Positions 18,565 to 30,970 of a DNA stretch of 64,000 nt are shown one piece after another. Source of the stretch: Vibrio syngnathi (GTDB lineage Bacteria; Pseudomonadota; Gammaproteobacteria; Enterobacterales; Vibrionaceae); contig NZ_CP017916.1 in NCBI RefSeq assembly GCF_002119525.1, positions 372,001-436,000 of the forward strand. Direction: 5' to 3'. The stretch's first letter is position 1. Every line of letters starts with the position of its first letter. Made by a program: the position numbers and the translations under genes. The notes under the pieces are model-generated. The model searched no databases, had not been told where the DNA came from, and saw nothing but the letters and a program-made list of their open reading frames with translations.

Positions 18565-21438
18565 TTAAAGCGCAGCGATGGTTGCTTTTTGCTCTTCTAG
18601 CTTAACAAGAGTTTCTTGGTAGCCTTCAAGCTTCTCACGTTCTTTCGCGATAACCGCTTCTGGTGCTTTAGCAACGAAACCTTCGTTACCCAGTTTACCT
18701 TCGATACGTTTGATTTCGCCGTGAGTCTTAGCCACTTCTTTATCTAGACGAGCAAGCTCTGCATCTTTGTCGATAAGACCAGCCATTGGGATCATCAGCT
18801 CAGATTTGCCAACCAGTTTGGTTGCACAAGCCGGAGTTGCTTCGCCGTCTGCTAGAACTTTAATATCGTCTAGCTTAGCGAGAGAAGTAAGAACGATCTT
18901 GTTTGCTTCGATACGAGCTGCATCTTTCTCATCAGCGACTTTGATCATTACTTCTAAGCCTTGGCTTGGGGCAATGTCGTATTCCGCACGTAGGTTACGG
19001 ATAGCGGTGATGAAAGTTTTAACCCACTCGATATCGTCAACGATCTCAGCATTGAAGTTATCTTCATTAAACTGAGGAAGCGCTTGAGTCATAATTGTCT
19101 CGCCTTCAACACCGTCTACTAGCGGCTTAACGCTCTGCCAGATAGATTCAGTGATGTAAGGAAGAACTGGGTGAGCAAGACGCAGAGTCTTCTCTAGAAC
19201 CGTGATAAGCGTGTAACGAGTCGCTTGCTGTTGAGCTTCAGTGCCTTTCCAAAGAACAGGTTTAGTTAGTTCTAAGTACCAGTCACAGAATTGGTTCCAG
19301 ATGAATTCGTAAAGCGTGTTTGCTGCCATGTCTAGACGGTAGTTGTCTAGATGAGCATTAAACTCTTTCGCAGCAACTTCAAACTGAGATTCAATCCACT
19401 TGTCTGCTAGAGAGAATTCCATATTTGCACGGTCTTCAACAGACAGTGACATGCCACAATTGTGCTCTTCTGTGTTCATCAGTACGTAACGGCTTGCGTT
19501 CCATAGCTTGTTACAGAAGTTACGGTAACCTTCAAGACGCTTCATGTCCCAGTTGATGTCACGGCCAGTTGAGGCCATAGCAGCAAGAGTGAAACGCAGT
19601 GCATCAGTACCGTATGGTTCGATACCATCTTCGAAAGTTTTACGTGTTGCTTTTTCGATCTTAGCAGCCAGTTTAGGTTGCATCATGTTGCCACAACGCT
19701 TTTCTACTAGCTCTTCAAGGCCGATGCCGTCAATCATATCGATTGGGTCAAGTACGTTACCTTTCGACTTAGACATCTTGTCGCCGTTTTCATCACGGAT
19801 AAGGCCCGTCATGTAAACGGTTTTGAAAGGTACTTGAGCCTTGCCATCTTCGTCTTTCACGAAGTGCATAGTCATCATGATCATACGAGCAACCCAGAAG
19901 AAGATAATATCAAAACCAGATACTAGTACTTCTGATGGGTGGAATGTTTTCATTGCTTCAGTATCTTCAGGCCAGCCTTGTGTGCCGAACGTCCAAAGTG
20001 CAGAAGAGAACCAGGTATCAAGAACATCGTTGTCTTGTTTAAGAACAATTACCGGTGAAAGGTTGTTCTTTTCACGAACTTCTTCTTCAGTGCGACCTAC
20101 GTAAACTTTACCATCGTTGTCGTACCATGCTGGGATACGGTGACCCCACCAAAGTTGACGAGAGATACACCAATCTTGCACGTCACGCATCCACGCGAAG
20201 TACATGTTTTCGTACTGCTTAGGTACGAATTGGATCTCACCATCTTCAACGGCTTTAACTGCTGGAGCAGCAAGAGGCGCAGTACGCACGTACCATTGGT
20301 CGGTCAGCATTGGTTCGATAACTACGCCACCACGGTCACCGTAAGGAACGGTTAGATCGTGATCTTTGATCTCTTCAAGTAGGCCTAGCTCTTCAAATTC
20401 AGCAACCGTTGCACGACGAGCAGCAAAACGTTCCATACCTTGGTATTTAGCTGGAAGATCTGTTGAGTACACATCGCTTTCTTCACCGTTAGTTGTGAAG
20501 ATTTCAGCCGCATCACGGATATCACCGTTGAACGTTAGGATGTTGATCATTGGTAGGCTATGGCGCTTGCCCACTTCGTAATCGTTAAAGTCATGAGCTG
20601 GCGTGATTTTCACGCAACCCGTGCCTTTATCCATGTCAGCGTGCTCATCACCTACGATAGGGATAAGACGATTAACGATAGGAAGCAGGATTTCTTTACC
20701 GATAAGATCTTTGTAGCGAGGATCTTCAGGGTTAACCGCAACGCCTGTATCACCAAGCATGGTTTCTGGACGTGTAGTAGCAACGACAATGTAGTCTTTG
20801 CCGTCAGCCGTTTTAACACCATTCGCTAGTGGATAGCGGAAGTGCCACATGAAACCTTTTTTGTCTTTGTTTTCAACTTCAAGATCAGAAATAGCAGTGT
20901 GCAGTTTAGGATCCCAGTTTACTAGGCGCTTACCACGGTAGATTAGGTCTTCTTCGTATAGACGAACAAACACTTCTTGAGTCGCAGCCGATAGGCCGTC
21001 ATCCATAGTGAATCGCTCACGATCCCAATCTACAGAAGCACCAAGACGACGAAGTTGTTGAGTGATCGTGCCACCTGATTCGCCTTTCCATTCCCAGATC
21101 TTGTCGATGAAAGCTTCACGGCCGTAGTCGTGTTTTGTTTTGCCTTCTTCAGCGGCGATCTTACGCTCAACAACCATTTGAGTGGCGATACCAGCGTGGT
21201 CAGTACCCACTTGCCAAAGAGTATTTTTGCCTTTCATACGTTGAGCACGGATAAGCGTATCCATGATCGTATCTTGGAACGCGTGACCCATGTGTAGGCT
21301 GCCAGTGACGTTCGGTGGCGGGATCATGATGCTGTAAGCTTCTTTTGATGTGTCACCGTGTGGCTTAAAGTAGCCTTTCTCTTCCCAAGTCTTATACAGA
21401 GCTTGTTCGATTGATGTTGGGTTGTATGTCTTTTCCAT
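18565..21438 (-). CDS. valS: Valyl-tRNA synthetase ValS
   Basis: Class I aminoacyl-tRNA synthetase that charges tRNA-Val and edits misactivated threonine. The 957 aa protein has the HIGH-type motif [13 protein letters not shown] near residue 40, the CP1 editing domain in the middle ([20 protein letters not shown]), the [14 protein letters not shown] motif near residue 557 and a C-terminal coiled-coil ([20 protein letters not shown]). Length is that of E. coli ValS (951 aa). It follows holC, the usual pepA-holC-valS order. Confidence 0.98.
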   Translation of the reverse strand: MEKTYNPTSIEQALYKTWEEKGYFKPHGDTSKEAYSIMIPPPNVTGSLHMGHAFQDTIMDTLIRAQRMKGKNTLWQVGTDHAGIATQMVVERKIAAEEGKTKHDYGREAFIDKIWEWKGESGGTITQQLRRLGASVDWDRERFTMDDGLSAATQEVFVRLYEEDLIYRGKRLVNWDPKLHTAISDLEVENKDKKGFMWHFRYPLANGVKTADGKDYIVVATTRPETMLGDTGVAVNPEDPRYKDLIGKEILLPIVNRLIPIVGDEHADMDKGTGCVKITPAHDFNDYEVGKRHSLPMINILTFNGDIRDAAEIFTTNGEESDVYSTDLPAKYQGMERFAARRATVAEFEELGLLEEIKDHDLTVPYGDRGGVVIEPMLTDQWYVRTAPLAAPAVKAVEDGEIQFVPKQYENMYFAWMRDVQDWCISRQLWWGHRIPAWYDNDGKVYVGRTEEEVREKNNLSPVIVLKQDNDVLDTWFSSALWTFGTQGWPEDTEAMKTFHPSEVLVSGFDIIFFWVARMIMMTMHFVKDEDGKAQVPFKTVYMTGLIRDENGDKMSKSKGNVLDPIDMIDGIGLEELVEKRCGNMMQPKLAAKIEKATRKTFEDGIEPYGTDALRFTLAAMASTGRDINWDMKRLEGYRNFCNKLWNASRYVLMNTEEHNCGMSLSVEDRANMEFSLADKWIESQFEVAAKEFNAHLDNYRLDMAANTLYEFIWNQFCDWYLELTKPVLWKGTEAQQQATRYTLITVLEKTLRLAHPVLPYITESIWQSVKPLVDGVEGETIMTQALPQFNEDNFNAEIVDDIEWVKTFITAIRNLRAEYDIAPSQGLEVMIKVADEKDAARIEANKIVLTSLAKLDDIKVLADGEATPACATKLVGKSELMIPMAGLIDKDAELARLDKEVAKTHGEIKRIEGKLGNEGFVAKAPEAVIAKEREKLEGYQETLVKLEEQKATIAAL

Positions 21439-21541
21439 AGTGCTCTTATAACGGATACTGTGAATGGTTAATCGTGGTCAAACTTCATAAGTGAAGCTTC
21501 TTGAATCTAAATCCAAAGATAGCTTTAACTATGAGGTTTGA

Positions 21542-21991
21542 CTATGGATGTTGAATCTCGATAGTTTGTAGCTGATATCCAGCCTGACGGTAAATTTTAT
21601 ACCTTTCTCGAGCGAGTTGCTTAGCTTTTTCTTCGCAAGGAACGAAGTCTATCACCTGAGCAAAGGCGTTCGCAAAGGTTGTATTATTATCGGCCAGATT
21701 TATTACCAGTTGGCGATTCCAATTATGTTTTACGCCTTGATAGCCAATTTCGATGTTGGTTGAATACTTTGGGCCTTCGCCAACTAAGTTATGTGCAATA
21801 AATTCATTGGGTTCGACCTGCCAGAAAACCTCAGCGATACGTTCGGCATGTTCTTTGTCATTGCAGTTGAGATAAAGTTTAGCGCCTTGTTTAGCAAAGT
21901 GCTGAGCAAGAAACAGCACATAGTGAGCAAAACCATCTTCGCTGGCTTGCGGGCTGTCTGAGGGCACAATGTAAAACGTGGCAGTCTGCAT
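21542..21991 (-). CDS. holC: DNA polymerase III chi subunit HolC
   Basis: Accessory subunit of the clamp loader that joins polymerase III to single-strand binding protein through psi (HolD). The start at ATG 21991 (149 aa, begins MQTATFYIV) fits the family; a GTG at 22000 would add three residues. Conserved features are the aromatic N-terminal strand TATFYIV, DEFAHYVLFLA-like helix and LVNLADN-like core (LVINLADNNTTFANAF). It is between pepA and valS. Confidence 0.92.
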   Translation of the reverse strand: MQTATFYIVPSDSPQASEDGFAHYVLFLAQHFAKQGAKLYLNCNDKEHAERIAEVFWQVEPNEFIAHNLVGEGPKYSTNIEIGYQGVKHNWNRQLVINLADNNTTFANAFAQVIDFVPCEEKAKQLARERYKIYRQAGYQLQTIEIQHP

Positions 21992-22087
21992 ACTTAACAC
22001 TCGAAACTTGAACTGAAAATCGTGGATATCAATACTACTTGGCTATCAATATTACTTGGTTAACAGGCTCTAACAAATAGCGCTTAT

Positions 22088-22112
22088 TAAAAAAGGGCCC
22101 GTAGGCCCTTTT
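22088..22112 (-). terminator. Terminator after pepA
   Basis: On the minus strand AAAAGGGCC-TACG-GGCCCTTTTTT, just after the pepA stop. It separates pepA from holC, so holC-valS probably needs a promoter of its own. Confidence 0.85.
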
Positions 22113-22114
22113 CA

Positions 22115-23635
22115 TTATTTTGAAGATTGCTCTTCAGTCTCTTGGCCGCTGCGGTTCAATAAGAATTGGACTAGCATTGAGACAGGACGACCTGTCGAGC
22201 CTTTCGCTGCACCTGACTTCCAAGCTGTACCTGCACTGTCGATGTGAGCCCAGTGGTACTTCTTAGTGAATTTAGACAGGAAACAACCTGCGGTAATAGT
22301 ACCGCCAGGGCGGCCACCGATGTTTGCCATATCAGCAAACGGACTGTTCAGCTGCTCATGGTATTCGTCTGCCATAGGTAGACGCCATGCGCGATCACTT
22401 GCTTGCTCTGAAGCATTAACAAGTTCATGGGACAGTGGGTTGTGGTTAGATAGAACGCCACTGATGTGGTGACCTAGAGCGATAACACATGCGCCAGTTA
22501 GCGTAGCAACATCGACAACACAATCTGGTTCAAAGCGCTCAACGTAAGTTAGGGCATCACATAGAACCAAGCGACCTTCTGCATCAGTATTTAATACTTC
22601 AACGGTTTGGCCTGACATGGTTGTTAGAATGTCACCTGGGCGGTAAGCATTGCTACCTGGCATGTTTTCACAGCCCGCAAGGATACCTACAACGTTGATT
22701 GGCAAGTTAAGTTTCGCCAGTGCTTTCATTGTGCCGAATACAGATGCAGCACCACACATGTCGTACTTCATCTCATCCATACCTTCACCTGGCTTAAGCG
22801 AGATACCGCCTGAATCGAAAGTAAGACCTTTACCGACTAGAACGATAGGTTTTGCATTTGGGTCCGCAGCGCCTTTGTATTCCATGATAGACATCATAGA
22901 TTCGTTCTTAGAGCCACGGCCTACAGCTAAGTATGAAGTCATACCCAGCTTTTCCATCTCTTCTTCACCGATGATCTTAGTCTTTACTGTCTCATAATCG
23001 TCAGCTAAACGACGAGCTTGAGAAGCTAGGTAAGCAGGGTTTGCGATGTTTGGTGGCATGTTGCCAAGATCTTTAGATGCTTTCACACCTGAAGCAATAG
23101 CAAGACCATGAGAAATCGCTTTTTCGCCAAGGCTTAGCTCGCGACGAGTTGGTACGTTGAATACCAATTTACGCAATGGACGACGAGTCTCTGGTTTGTT
23201 GCTCTTAAATTGGTCGAATGTGTAAAGACCATCTTTAGTCGCTTCTACCGCTTGACGAACTTTCCAGTAAGTGTCGCGACCTTTAACGTGAAGTTCTGTA
23301 AGGAAACATACTGCTTCCATAGAACCCGTTTCGTTTAGTGTGCTGATGGTTTTTTGGATAATTTCTTTATATTGACGCTCGCCTAGCTCACGTTCTTTAC
23401 CGCAGCCTACAAGCAGAACACGTTCTGAAAGTACACCAGGTACTTGATGCAGTAGTAGCATCTGGCCAGGTTTACCCTCTAGATCACCGCGACGAAGCAG
23501 TGAACTAATATAGCCATCGCTAATCTTATCTAACTGCTCGGCTACTGGAGAAAGGCGGCGCGGTTCGAATACACCGACAACGATACATGCGCTGCGCTGT
23601 TTCTCTGGGCTGCCACTTTTTACACTGAACTCCAT
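22115..23635 (-). CDS. pepA: Leucyl aminopeptidase PepA
   Basis: Cytosolic M17 aminopeptidase with two metal ions, active as a hexamer; in E. coli the same protein also binds DNA (carAB regulation, Xer recombination at cer). The 506 aa protein has the M17 signature [16 protein letters not shown] (residues about 354-369) and the metal-binding segment [17 protein letters not shown] near residue 270. It is transcribed divergently from lptF. E. coli PepA is 503 aa. Confidence 0.97.
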   Translation of the reverse strand: MEFSVKSGSPEKQRSACIVVGVFEPRRLSPVAEQLDKISDGYISSLLRRGDLEGKPGQMLLLHQVPGVLSERVLLVGCGKERELGERQYKEIIQKTISTLNETGSMEAVCFLTELHVKGRDTYWKVRQAVEATKDGLYTFDQFKSNKPETRRPLRKLVFNVPTRRELSLGEKAISHGLAIASGVKASKDLGNMPPNIANPAYLASQARRLADDYETVKTKIIGEEEMEKLGMTSYLAVGRGSKNESMMSIMEYKGAADPNAKPIVLVGKGLTFDSGGISLKPGEGMDEMKYDMCGAASVFGTMKALAKLNLPINVVGILAGCENMPGSNAYRPGDILTTMSGQTVEVLNTDAEGRLVLCDALTYVERFEPDCVVDVATLTGACVIALGHHISGVLSNHNPLSHELVNASEQASDRAWRLPMADEYHEQLNSPFADMANIGGRPGGTITAGCFLSKFTKKYHWAHIDSAGTAWKSGAAKGSTGRPVSMLVQFLLNRSGQETEEQSSK

Positions 23636-23826
23636 GCGTACTCCTACATCCTGAAGACAAATCGAACTAAATGTTGGATAATGGGTTCTTACTTGTTGGA
23701 TCCTATAATGGAACTGACCTTAAAGAAGAACGTTAACACTTAGCTAAAAATTTAAAAAATAAAAGGTTCAACGGGAAATTATAGTGATTCAATCAAAAAA
23801 ACAAGTTTTGTATAGGTAATTTGAGC

Positions 23827-24927
23827 GTGATTATTGTTAGATATTTGATCCGAGAGACAATCAAGAGCCAATTTGCGATATTTTTTGTTCTCTTTCTCGT
23901 GTTTCTCAGCCAAAAGTTCATCAGCGTTTTAGCCGACGCCTCTGATGGTGATATTCCAGCAAGCCTTGTATTATCGATCGTGGGTCTAAATATGCCAGCG
24001 ATGGGGCTCTTGATGCTTCCACTTAGTATCTATATTGGCATTTTGCTGACTTTTGGCCGCCTTTATGCCGAAAGTGAGATTGTGGTGATGAATGCTACGG
24101 GTATTGGCAATAAATTCCTCATCCAATCAGCACTTTATCTGGCGTTGATTACCGCAACTGTCGCTGCTTTTAACTCCTTTTGGCTGTCTCCGTGGTCACA
24201 AGATAAAGTAGAACAAATGTATGAGGAAGTGGCTGCAGAGAACAGCGTCGATTTACTACCCAAAGGCAAATTTGCAAGGACTCCCGATGGTTCTTCAGTT
24301 GTGTTTATAGAGGGTATCGATGGTAATCAATTAGACAATGTGTTCGTTTCTCAAATGCGACCTCGTGACTCAGTGCTTCCTAGTGTGATGTTCTCTAAGT
24401 CGGGAGACGTAAAAGAATTGAGCGATGGCCGCCAAGTTATTGTGATGTACGATGGTACTCGTCATGAAGGAGTGCCTTCTCGCCTTGATTATAGAGTGAC
24501 GCACTTTGAAGAGTATGAAGGCTTAATTGGTCAGCGTGAAGTAGAGAAGAAAGGTCGAGAGTGGGAAGCGATTCCAACTATTGATCTTATTGGAAATCAA
24601 GATAATCGTGCCAAGGCTGAATTGCAGTGGCGCATGTCACTGGTGTTGTGTATCCCATTGTTGACTATGCTCGTTGTACCGCTGTCAGCAGTCAATCCAC
24701 GACAAGGTCGTTTTGCAAAAATAGGTCCGGCAATCCTGATTTATTTGACTTACTTCTTGGCAATCAGTGCAACCAAATCTTCAATTGAAGAAGGGGACAT
24801 TCCTGCTGCAATAGGCATGTGGCCAATCAATGCATTATTATTGTTTGTCGCGATTGGTGCCAACTTTATGGATAGTGTGCCTGTTAGGCGTTTGAAAGAA
24901 AAATTCAAGAAGAAGAGGTTGGCTTAA
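23827..24927 (+). CDS. lptF: LPS export permease LptF
   Basis: One of two transmembrane subunits of the LptB2FG LPS extractor. The GTG at 23827 gives 366 aa starting MIIVRYLIRETIKSQ, the same start and length as E. coli LptF; a TTG 6 bases upstream is the alternative. It has six membrane segments (three at each end) around a periplasmic beta-jellyroll domain (about residues 120-260), and ends with the cytosolic tail VPVRRLKEKFKKKR. It is followed 3 bases later by lptG. Confidence 0.95.
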   Translation: MIIVRYLIRETIKSQFAIFFVLFLVFLSQKFISVLADASDGDIPASLVLSIVGLNMPAMGLLMLPLSIYIGILLTFGRLYAESEIVVMNATGIGNKFLIQSALYLALITATVAAFNSFWLSPWSQDKVEQMYEEVAAENSVDLLPKGKFARTPDGSSVVFIEGIDGNQLDNVFVSQMRPRDSVLPSVMFSKSGDVKELSDGRQVIVMYDGTRHEGVPSRLDYRVTHFEEYEGLIGQREVEKKGREWEAIPTIDLIGNQDNRAKAELQWRMSLVLCIPLLTMLVVPLSAVNPRQGRFAKIGPAILIYLTYFLAISATKSSIEEGDIPAAIGMWPINALLLFVAIGANFMDSVPVRRLKEKFKKKRLA

Positions 24928-24930
24928 GCC

Positions 24931-26001
24931 GTGTTTAAGATTCTCGATTTATATATAGGCAGAACCATCATCGCGACCACGTCACTGGTATTGGTGACGT
25001 TTGTCGGTCTCTCTGGAATTATCAAGTACGTTGAGCAATTGCGGAAGGTAGGTCGTGGTACATACGATCTATTACAAGCGTTGTATTTCGTTTTATTGAG
25101 TATTCCTCGTGATATCGAAATGTTCTTCCCAATGGCGGCATTGCTTGGTGCATTGATTGGGCTTGGTATGCTTGCTGCGAGTTCTGAGCTTGTGGTTATG
25201 CAAGCCGCGGGTTTCTCTAAGTTAGATATTGGTTTATCGGTACTTAAGACTGCAATTCCGTTAATGGTGATAGTGACATTACTTGGGCAGTGGGGAGCTC
25301 CGCAAGCACAGAAGATGGCTCGTGATTTAAGAACTATCTCGGTTGCTGGTGGTAGTATTATCTCTACTCAAAGCGGTGTTTGGGCTCGTGATGCCAATGA
25401 CTTCATTTTCATTGTCAAAATAGACGATGACAAGTTATATGGTTTGAACATGTGGCGCTATGATGAGAACAAGGCTCTGAAAACGGCTATATACTCAAAA
25501 GAAGTCGATTACGTTGGAGACAACGTTTGGACAATGCGCGATGTAGAACTCACCTCGTTTGAGAACGAAATTCAAGTGACTAAAGAGAATCTACCGACTT
25601 TCTCGTGGGAAACGTCTCTAGCTCCAGACAAACTCGCGATAGTGACGGTGAAACCGGAAGAACTCTCTTTAAGTGGGCTGTATGATTACGTTTCTTACCT
25701 GAAGGCATCGGAGCAAGATGCATCACGCTATGAGCTCGCTTTATGGAGAAAGATAACTCAGCCTATCTCGATAGCGGTCATGATGTTGATGGCACTGTCG
25801 TTTATCTTTGGTCCATTGCGAAGTGTGACGATGGGAGCAAGAATTCTTTCGGGGGTTATTGCAGGTTTCACCTTCTATATATCCAGTGAGTTTTTTGGTC
25901 CGGTCAGTTTGGTTTACCAAATACCACCCGCCTTTGGTGCGTTAGCCCCGAGCGTGGTGTTCCTCGGAATAGCCATAATGCTTTTGAGGCGGAAACTGTA
26001 A
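24931..26001 (+). CDS. lptG: LPS export permease LptG
   Basis: Partner of LptF in the LPS extractor; its periplasmic domain passes LPS toward LptC. The 356 aa protein begins at GTG 24931 (MFKILDLYIGRTIIATTSLV) and has six membrane segments flanking a periplasmic jellyroll (about residues 130-265). The conserved ASSELVVMQAAGFSK coupling region near residue 85 contacts LptB. E. coli LptG is 360 aa. A bidirectional terminator follows. Confidence 0.95.
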   Translation: MFKILDLYIGRTIIATTSLVLVTFVGLSGIIKYVEQLRKVGRGTYDLLQALYFVLLSIPRDIEMFFPMAALLGALIGLGMLAASSELVVMQAAGFSKLDIGLSVLKTAIPLMVIVTLLGQWGAPQAQKMARDLRTISVAGGSIISTQSGVWARDANDFIFIVKIDDDKLYGLNMWRYDENKALKTAIYSKEVDYVGDNVWTMRDVELTSFENEIQVTKENLPTFSWETSLAPDKLAIVTVKPEELSLSGLYDYVSYLKASEQDASRYELALWRKITQPISIAVMMLMALSFIFGPLRSVTMGARILSGVIAGFTFYISSEFFGPVSLVYQIPPAFGALAPSVVFLGIAIMLLRRKL

Positions 26002-26004
26002 ATA

Positions 26005-26035
26005 GAAAAAGGAAGGCATAACGCCTTCCTTTTTT
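26005..26035. terminator. Bidirectional terminator between lptG and the RDD gene
   Basis: AAGGAAGGC-ATAAC-GCCTTCCTT with an A-run on the left and TTTTTT on the right serves the two converging genes. Confidence 0.88.
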
Positions 26036-26063
26036 GATCTTGATTGTAGTGAGATTGATAGCG

Positions 26064-26540
26064 TTATCGTGCTTGTGGTAGCACGACTACTTCAGTCTTC
26101 GCCCAGATGTCGTGAAAGCCACGCTTCTGAGGATCGAATGGAACACATAAGTTTGCCAATCCAAATCCTGAGGTTCCTAAGCGAATCAGTGCTTGGGTTA
26201 CCGTAATTGCTGAGCCATCTTTGTTTTGAATACGCAGTTTCCAAGCTCTCATTCCTAGCGTTTGGCCTGCTCTTGTCCAGAAGAATACAAAGAAGTACAC
26301 CCAAACTACGACTAAGTAGAAAGTATATGCAGGGCTCCAGATAGGGTGGTTCGTTAAGAAGTCACTAACATCGGCGTAACCGCTATGGTTAAAAACGCCA
26401 AGAGCCATGAGTGCGTGCAGCAGAGCGACAATGACGCCAGCCGCCAACATTTCAATAGCGATTACGATAAGGGCGTCATAGAACAAGGCACCAAATCGGC
26501 GCATTACTCCTGCTGGTGGCATTGTGTTTGTTGATGTCAT
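26064..26540 (-). CDS. RDD-family membrane protein
   Basis: A 158 aa inner-membrane protein with three to four predicted membrane segments. The N-terminal RRFGALFYDALIVIAIEML segment carries the Arg and Asp residues that name the RDD family, and AGQTLGMRAWKLRIQNKDG is the conserved loop after the second helix. The family has members linked to ion transport, but the role here is unknown. It converges with lptG and is monocistronic. Confidence 0.88.
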   Translation of the reverse strand: MTSTNTMPPAGVMRRFGALFYDALIVIAIEMLAAGVIVALLHALMALGVFNHSGYADVSDFLTNHPIWSPAYTFYLVVVWVYFFVFFWTRAGQTLGMRAWKLRIQNKDGSAITVTQALIRLGTSGFGLANLCVPFDPQKRGFHDIWAKTEVVVLPQAR

Positions 26541-26673
26541 GGTGTTATTACTTCTTAAAAAATTTAGGCGTCAGAATATAGTCTAAGGCTTGGCGTGAAA
26601 AGAGACATGACGCACAGCTTATGACTTAGTGGCGAAATTATCGGCAAACACACATGAATTCAAGTTTTTATAC

Positions 26674-26701
26674 TTGCCACATCAGTTCGCATACGTATAA
26701 T
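26674..26701 (+). promoter_or_regulatory. Sigma-70 promoter of tRNA-Leu
   Basis: -35 TTGCCA (26674-26679), 16-base spacer, -10 TATAAT (26696-26701), then a GC-containing start region. It lies 34 bases before the mature tRNA. Confidence 0.75.
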
Positions 26702-26735
26702 GCCAGACATCGAAAGGGCAATGCCCCAAGATAAT

Positions 26736-26820
26736 GCCGGTATGGTGAAATTGGTATACACGACGGATTCAAAATCCGTTGCCTTCGGGCGTGGCGGTTC
26801 AAGTCCGCCTACCGGTACCA
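26736..26820 (+). tRNA. tRNA-Leu (CAA)
   Basis: 85 bases including encoded CCA, with the long variable arm of a class II tRNA. The anticodon loop TTCAAAA reads CAA (UUG codons). The acceptor stem GCCGGTA pairs with TACCGGT, ending in a G-U pair at position 1-72. Confidence 0.95.
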
Positions 26821-26832
26821 TATTTAAATGAC

Positions 26833-26860
26833 AAAGCCTCGACTGAAGTCGGGGCTTTGT
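26833..26860 (+). terminator. Terminator after tRNA-Leu
   Basis: AAAGCCTCGAC-TGAA-GTCGGGGCTTT followed by GTTGT, 12 bases after the tRNA. The stem is strong but the T-run is weak. Confidence 0.7.
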
Positions 26861-27065
26861 TGTATCTGGAGAATAGAAAAGCTTACCTTTGTATTAACGG
26901 CAGAAACGCTTTTTCAATCAGTCAGATCTTGTGGTTTCATTCTTAAATCTCACCGTTTCCCTTCGTAATTCGATTCCTTAGTGAATTAATCATCTTAAAT
27001 CATGATGTTACCTACCAATCTCTCTTCTATTGTCTATGTTTAAAGGAATAATAGAGGAGAGATAT

Positions 27066-27473
27066 ATGCTGACAGTAACCCCTTACTTGTTTTTTGATGG
27101 CCGTTGTAATGAAGCGTTGGATTTTTACCATAAGTGTTTTGGCGGTGTAGTTTTATCTAAACAACTTTTTAGTGATGCGCCACAAGTAATAGAGGGAGCT
27201 CAACCTGATTGGATTATGCATGCTGAGTTCGAAGCATTTGGTATGAAGCTGATGATGTCCGATGGTGTTAAAGCCAAGGAGCTTGAAGGGAACAACCTTG
27301 CACTCTCGCTTGTTACCGAGGATACCGCGACTCAAGAACACATCTTTGAAAAGCTCAAGCAAGGCGGGCGTATAATGACACCGCTAGCGGATACTTTTTG
27401 GGGTGCCCGGTTTGGCAAAGTAGAAGACAAGTTCGGTATACGTTGGATGGTGCACTGTGACTCTTTAAGTTGA
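27066..27473 (+). CDS. PhnB-like VOC-superfamily protein
   Basis: A 135 aa protein of the glyoxalase/bleomycin-resistance/dioxygenase (VOC) fold, closest to the PhnB/YjdN type (3-demethylubiquinone methyltransferase-like in old annotations). Features are TPYLFFDGRCNEALDFYHKC at the N-terminus and TFWGARFGKVEDKFGIRWMV at the C-terminus. The start at 27066 was chosen for the GAGGAGAG before it; 36 upstream bases are also open. There is no phosphonate operon around it, so the substrate is unknown. Confidence 0.88.
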   Translation: MLTVTPYLFFDGRCNEALDFYHKCFGGVVLSKQLFSDAPQVIEGAQPDWIMHAEFEAFGMKLMMSDGVKAKELEGNNLALSLVTEDTATQEHIFEKLKQGGRIMTPLADTFWGARFGKVEDKFGIRWMVHCDSLS

Positions 27474-27556
27474 ACCTGTGAAATTGGATAGTGAAATTGC
27501 TGCTTGGTTTTATTAGAATTATAAATAGAGATTAATAATCAATATTATATATAAAA

Positions 27557-28810
27557 ATGGGCAGCATAAAGATTACCGTAGATCGCATTCAGCCCGGTCT
27601 ACATGTACGACTCCCGGTAAAATGGAATGAACACCCATTTCTACTCAACAGCTTTAAAATCAAAGACGACGCCCAAGTAAAAGTCATTCGACACCTTGGG
27701 ATTAAGCACGTCTATATAAACCCGAACCAAAGTGATACATCACCCTTACCCGCGAACCATGTGAGTGAACAAGACCTTGATGGTGATTTACAGGTAAGCC
27801 TTGAAGCAGAAAGAATGTGGAAAGATAAACATGAACGTATCGAAACGCTAAGCTCTTACCGTCGTAGGGTGAGCCATTGCGAGAAAGAGTTCGAACGTTC
27901 GCTTGCTCGAATGCGTTCAGTGATGACTAAAATCCGTAATCGCCCATTAGATGCGGTAGGGGAGGTTAAGGCTCTTGTTGATGATATTGTCGAAACCCTA
28001 GTGAGCGATGATAACGTCACCTTGCATCTCATGAATGCAAAAGCTGATTTTGAAGATATCTACTTTCATACATTAAATGTCTCTGTTATTGCGCTAATGA
28101 TAGGTAAAGCTAAAGGCTACAATACGCAACAGTTGAAAGATCTTTCATTTGCCGCATTGTTCCACGATGTAGGCAAAATCAAAATACCAGTCGCGATATT
28201 AAGAAAGCAGAGCGCACTAACGGTACCAGAAGAGAACTACCTAAAGCTTCACACCAAATATGGTGCAGATATTGTCTCAACAATTGATGACTTTCCTGAA
28301 AGTGCTAAAAAGGTGATTGCTCAACATCATGAGATGAATGATGGTTCTGGTTATCCTGAAGGTTTAAAAGAAGATGAGATCGATGAGTTTGCCAAGATAG
28401 TTGCAGTGGCTAACGCTTTCGATAATCTTTGCCATGGCAAAACGCAATATCAACAAATGATCCCATATTTGGCATTGTCTCACTTATATAAGAACGGCAA
28501 ATATCTATATAGCCAAGATAATTTGGGGCTGTTGGTTAAGTTTATGGGAGTCTACCCACCAGGAACCGTAGTACAGCTTTCAAATGATTCGATTGGGATT
28601 GTGATATCTGTTAACGCCAAGCATATGCTTTATCCAAATGTACTGATCTACGATCCTAGCGTGCCAAGAACCCAAGCCCCGATCATTGACCTCTTTATTA
28701 AAGAGATCAAAATCGTTAATGCTGTTCATCCAAGCAAGCTACCGGAACAAGTTAGAGAATATCTAAACCCTAGGGCTCGTTTATCTTACTTTTTTGATAA
28801 TGGCGAGTAG
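27557..28810 (+). CDS. HD-GYP domain protein with N-terminal DUF3391 (probable c-di-GMP phosphodiesterase)
   Basis: Probable cytoplasmic enzyme that hydrolyses cyclic di-GMP. The 417 aa protein has an N-terminal DUF3391 domain (residues about 3-130: IQPGLHVRLPVKWNEHPFLL) and an HD-GYP domain with all signature residues: FHDVGKIKIP (H203, D204), HHE at 257-259 and DGSGYPEGL with GYP at 265-267. There is no membrane segment or receiver domain. The ATG has only AT-rich sequence and no clear Shine-Dalgarno upstream, so expression may be low or the start uncertain. It is the last gene before the rRNA operons. Confidence 0.92.
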   Translation: MGSIKITVDRIQPGLHVRLPVKWNEHPFLLNSFKIKDDAQVKVIRHLGIKHVYINPNQSDTSPLPANHVSEQDLDGDLQVSLEAERMWKDKHERIETLSSYRRRVSHCEKEFERSLARMRSVMTKIRNRPLDAVGEVKALVDDIVETLVSDDNVTLHLMNAKADFEDIYFHTLNVSVIALMIGKAKGYNTQQLKDLSFAALFHDVGKIKIPVAILRKQSALTVPEENYLKLHTKYGADIVSTIDDFPESAKKVIAQHHEMNDGSGYPEGLKEDEIDEFAKIVAVANAFDNLCHGKTQYQQMIPYLALSHLYKNGKYLYSQDNLGLLVKFMGVYPPGTVVQLSNDSIGIVISVNAKHMLYPNVLIYDPSVPRTQAPIIDLFIKEIKIVNAVHPSKLPEQVREYLNPRARLSYFFDNGE

Positions 28811-29158
28811 TTATCCACAGGTCGTTGTGGGTAATTTGTTCGAAACTTGGGGTGAAACTGGTATAAATAAGCCCTTGGTTGAAATTTCCTCACTTAACCT
28901 CTTTTTTCAATAAAAAAAGCATTTATTGCTTGTCAATATGAGTGGCATCTCTATAATGCCGCCTCACTGACACGGCAGACGCTACAAGGCTTCAGCGCAG
29001 AATGTTGGTAAGGCAACTAGCTTAAAGCGTTTAATCGCTCCTACTTTTAAAAAGTAGAAATTAATTCCCAATAAGTGTTTGACACCGAGAATTAAAACGC
29101 TAGAATGGCCGTCCACTTCGAGAGGCTCCTTACTTAAAAGGAACGCTCAACAAGTGAA
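28811..29158 (+). promoter_or_regulatory. Upstream control region of the first rRNA operon (P1 and P2)
   Basis: Two strong sigma-70 promoters are visible. P1 has TTGTCA (28930-28935), a 16-base spacer and TATAAT (28952-28957) followed by GCCGCC. P2 has TTGACA (29079-29084), 16 bases and TAGAAT (29101-29106) followed by GGCCGTCC. The 16-base spacers and GC-rich discriminators are hallmarks of growth-rate and ppGpp-controlled rRNA promoters. AT-rich sequence with A-tracts upstream of P1 (28905-28925) could be an UP element. Confidence 0.85.
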
Positions 29159-29174
29159 GCTCTTTAACAATTTA
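29159..29174 (+). promoter_or_regulatory. rRNA leader boxA (first operon)
   Basis: GCTCTTTAACAATTTA matches the boxA antitermination sequence of E. coli rRNA leaders. Other copies lie at 31078 (first spacer), 34679 (second leader) and 36785 (second spacer). Confidence 0.85.
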
Positions 29175-29415
29175 AACCTATCAATCTGTGTGGGCACTCG
29201 TTGATGAATATCAAAACGTCATTCTTAGGAATGGCAGTTACTTCGGTAACAAACTTGATTTCAATGAACTGAGTGACCAATACGTTTAACTACTTGTAGT
29301 TATTCGGCACAGTCAATTCATTACCATTCTGTTGGAATGGTAATAGCTTTAAAATTACACTCTTTATTTATAAAGAATAGTTTTGAAGTCAGTATTCGTT
29401 GAGTCACAAAATCTT

Positions 29416-30970
<1,555 letters not shown>

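Noticed and set aside
18767..20829. Chain of plus-strand frames opposite valS
   Set aside because: They mirror the codon structure of valS, have no ribosome sites, and Ser/Arg/Ile-rich composition is typical of antisense frames.
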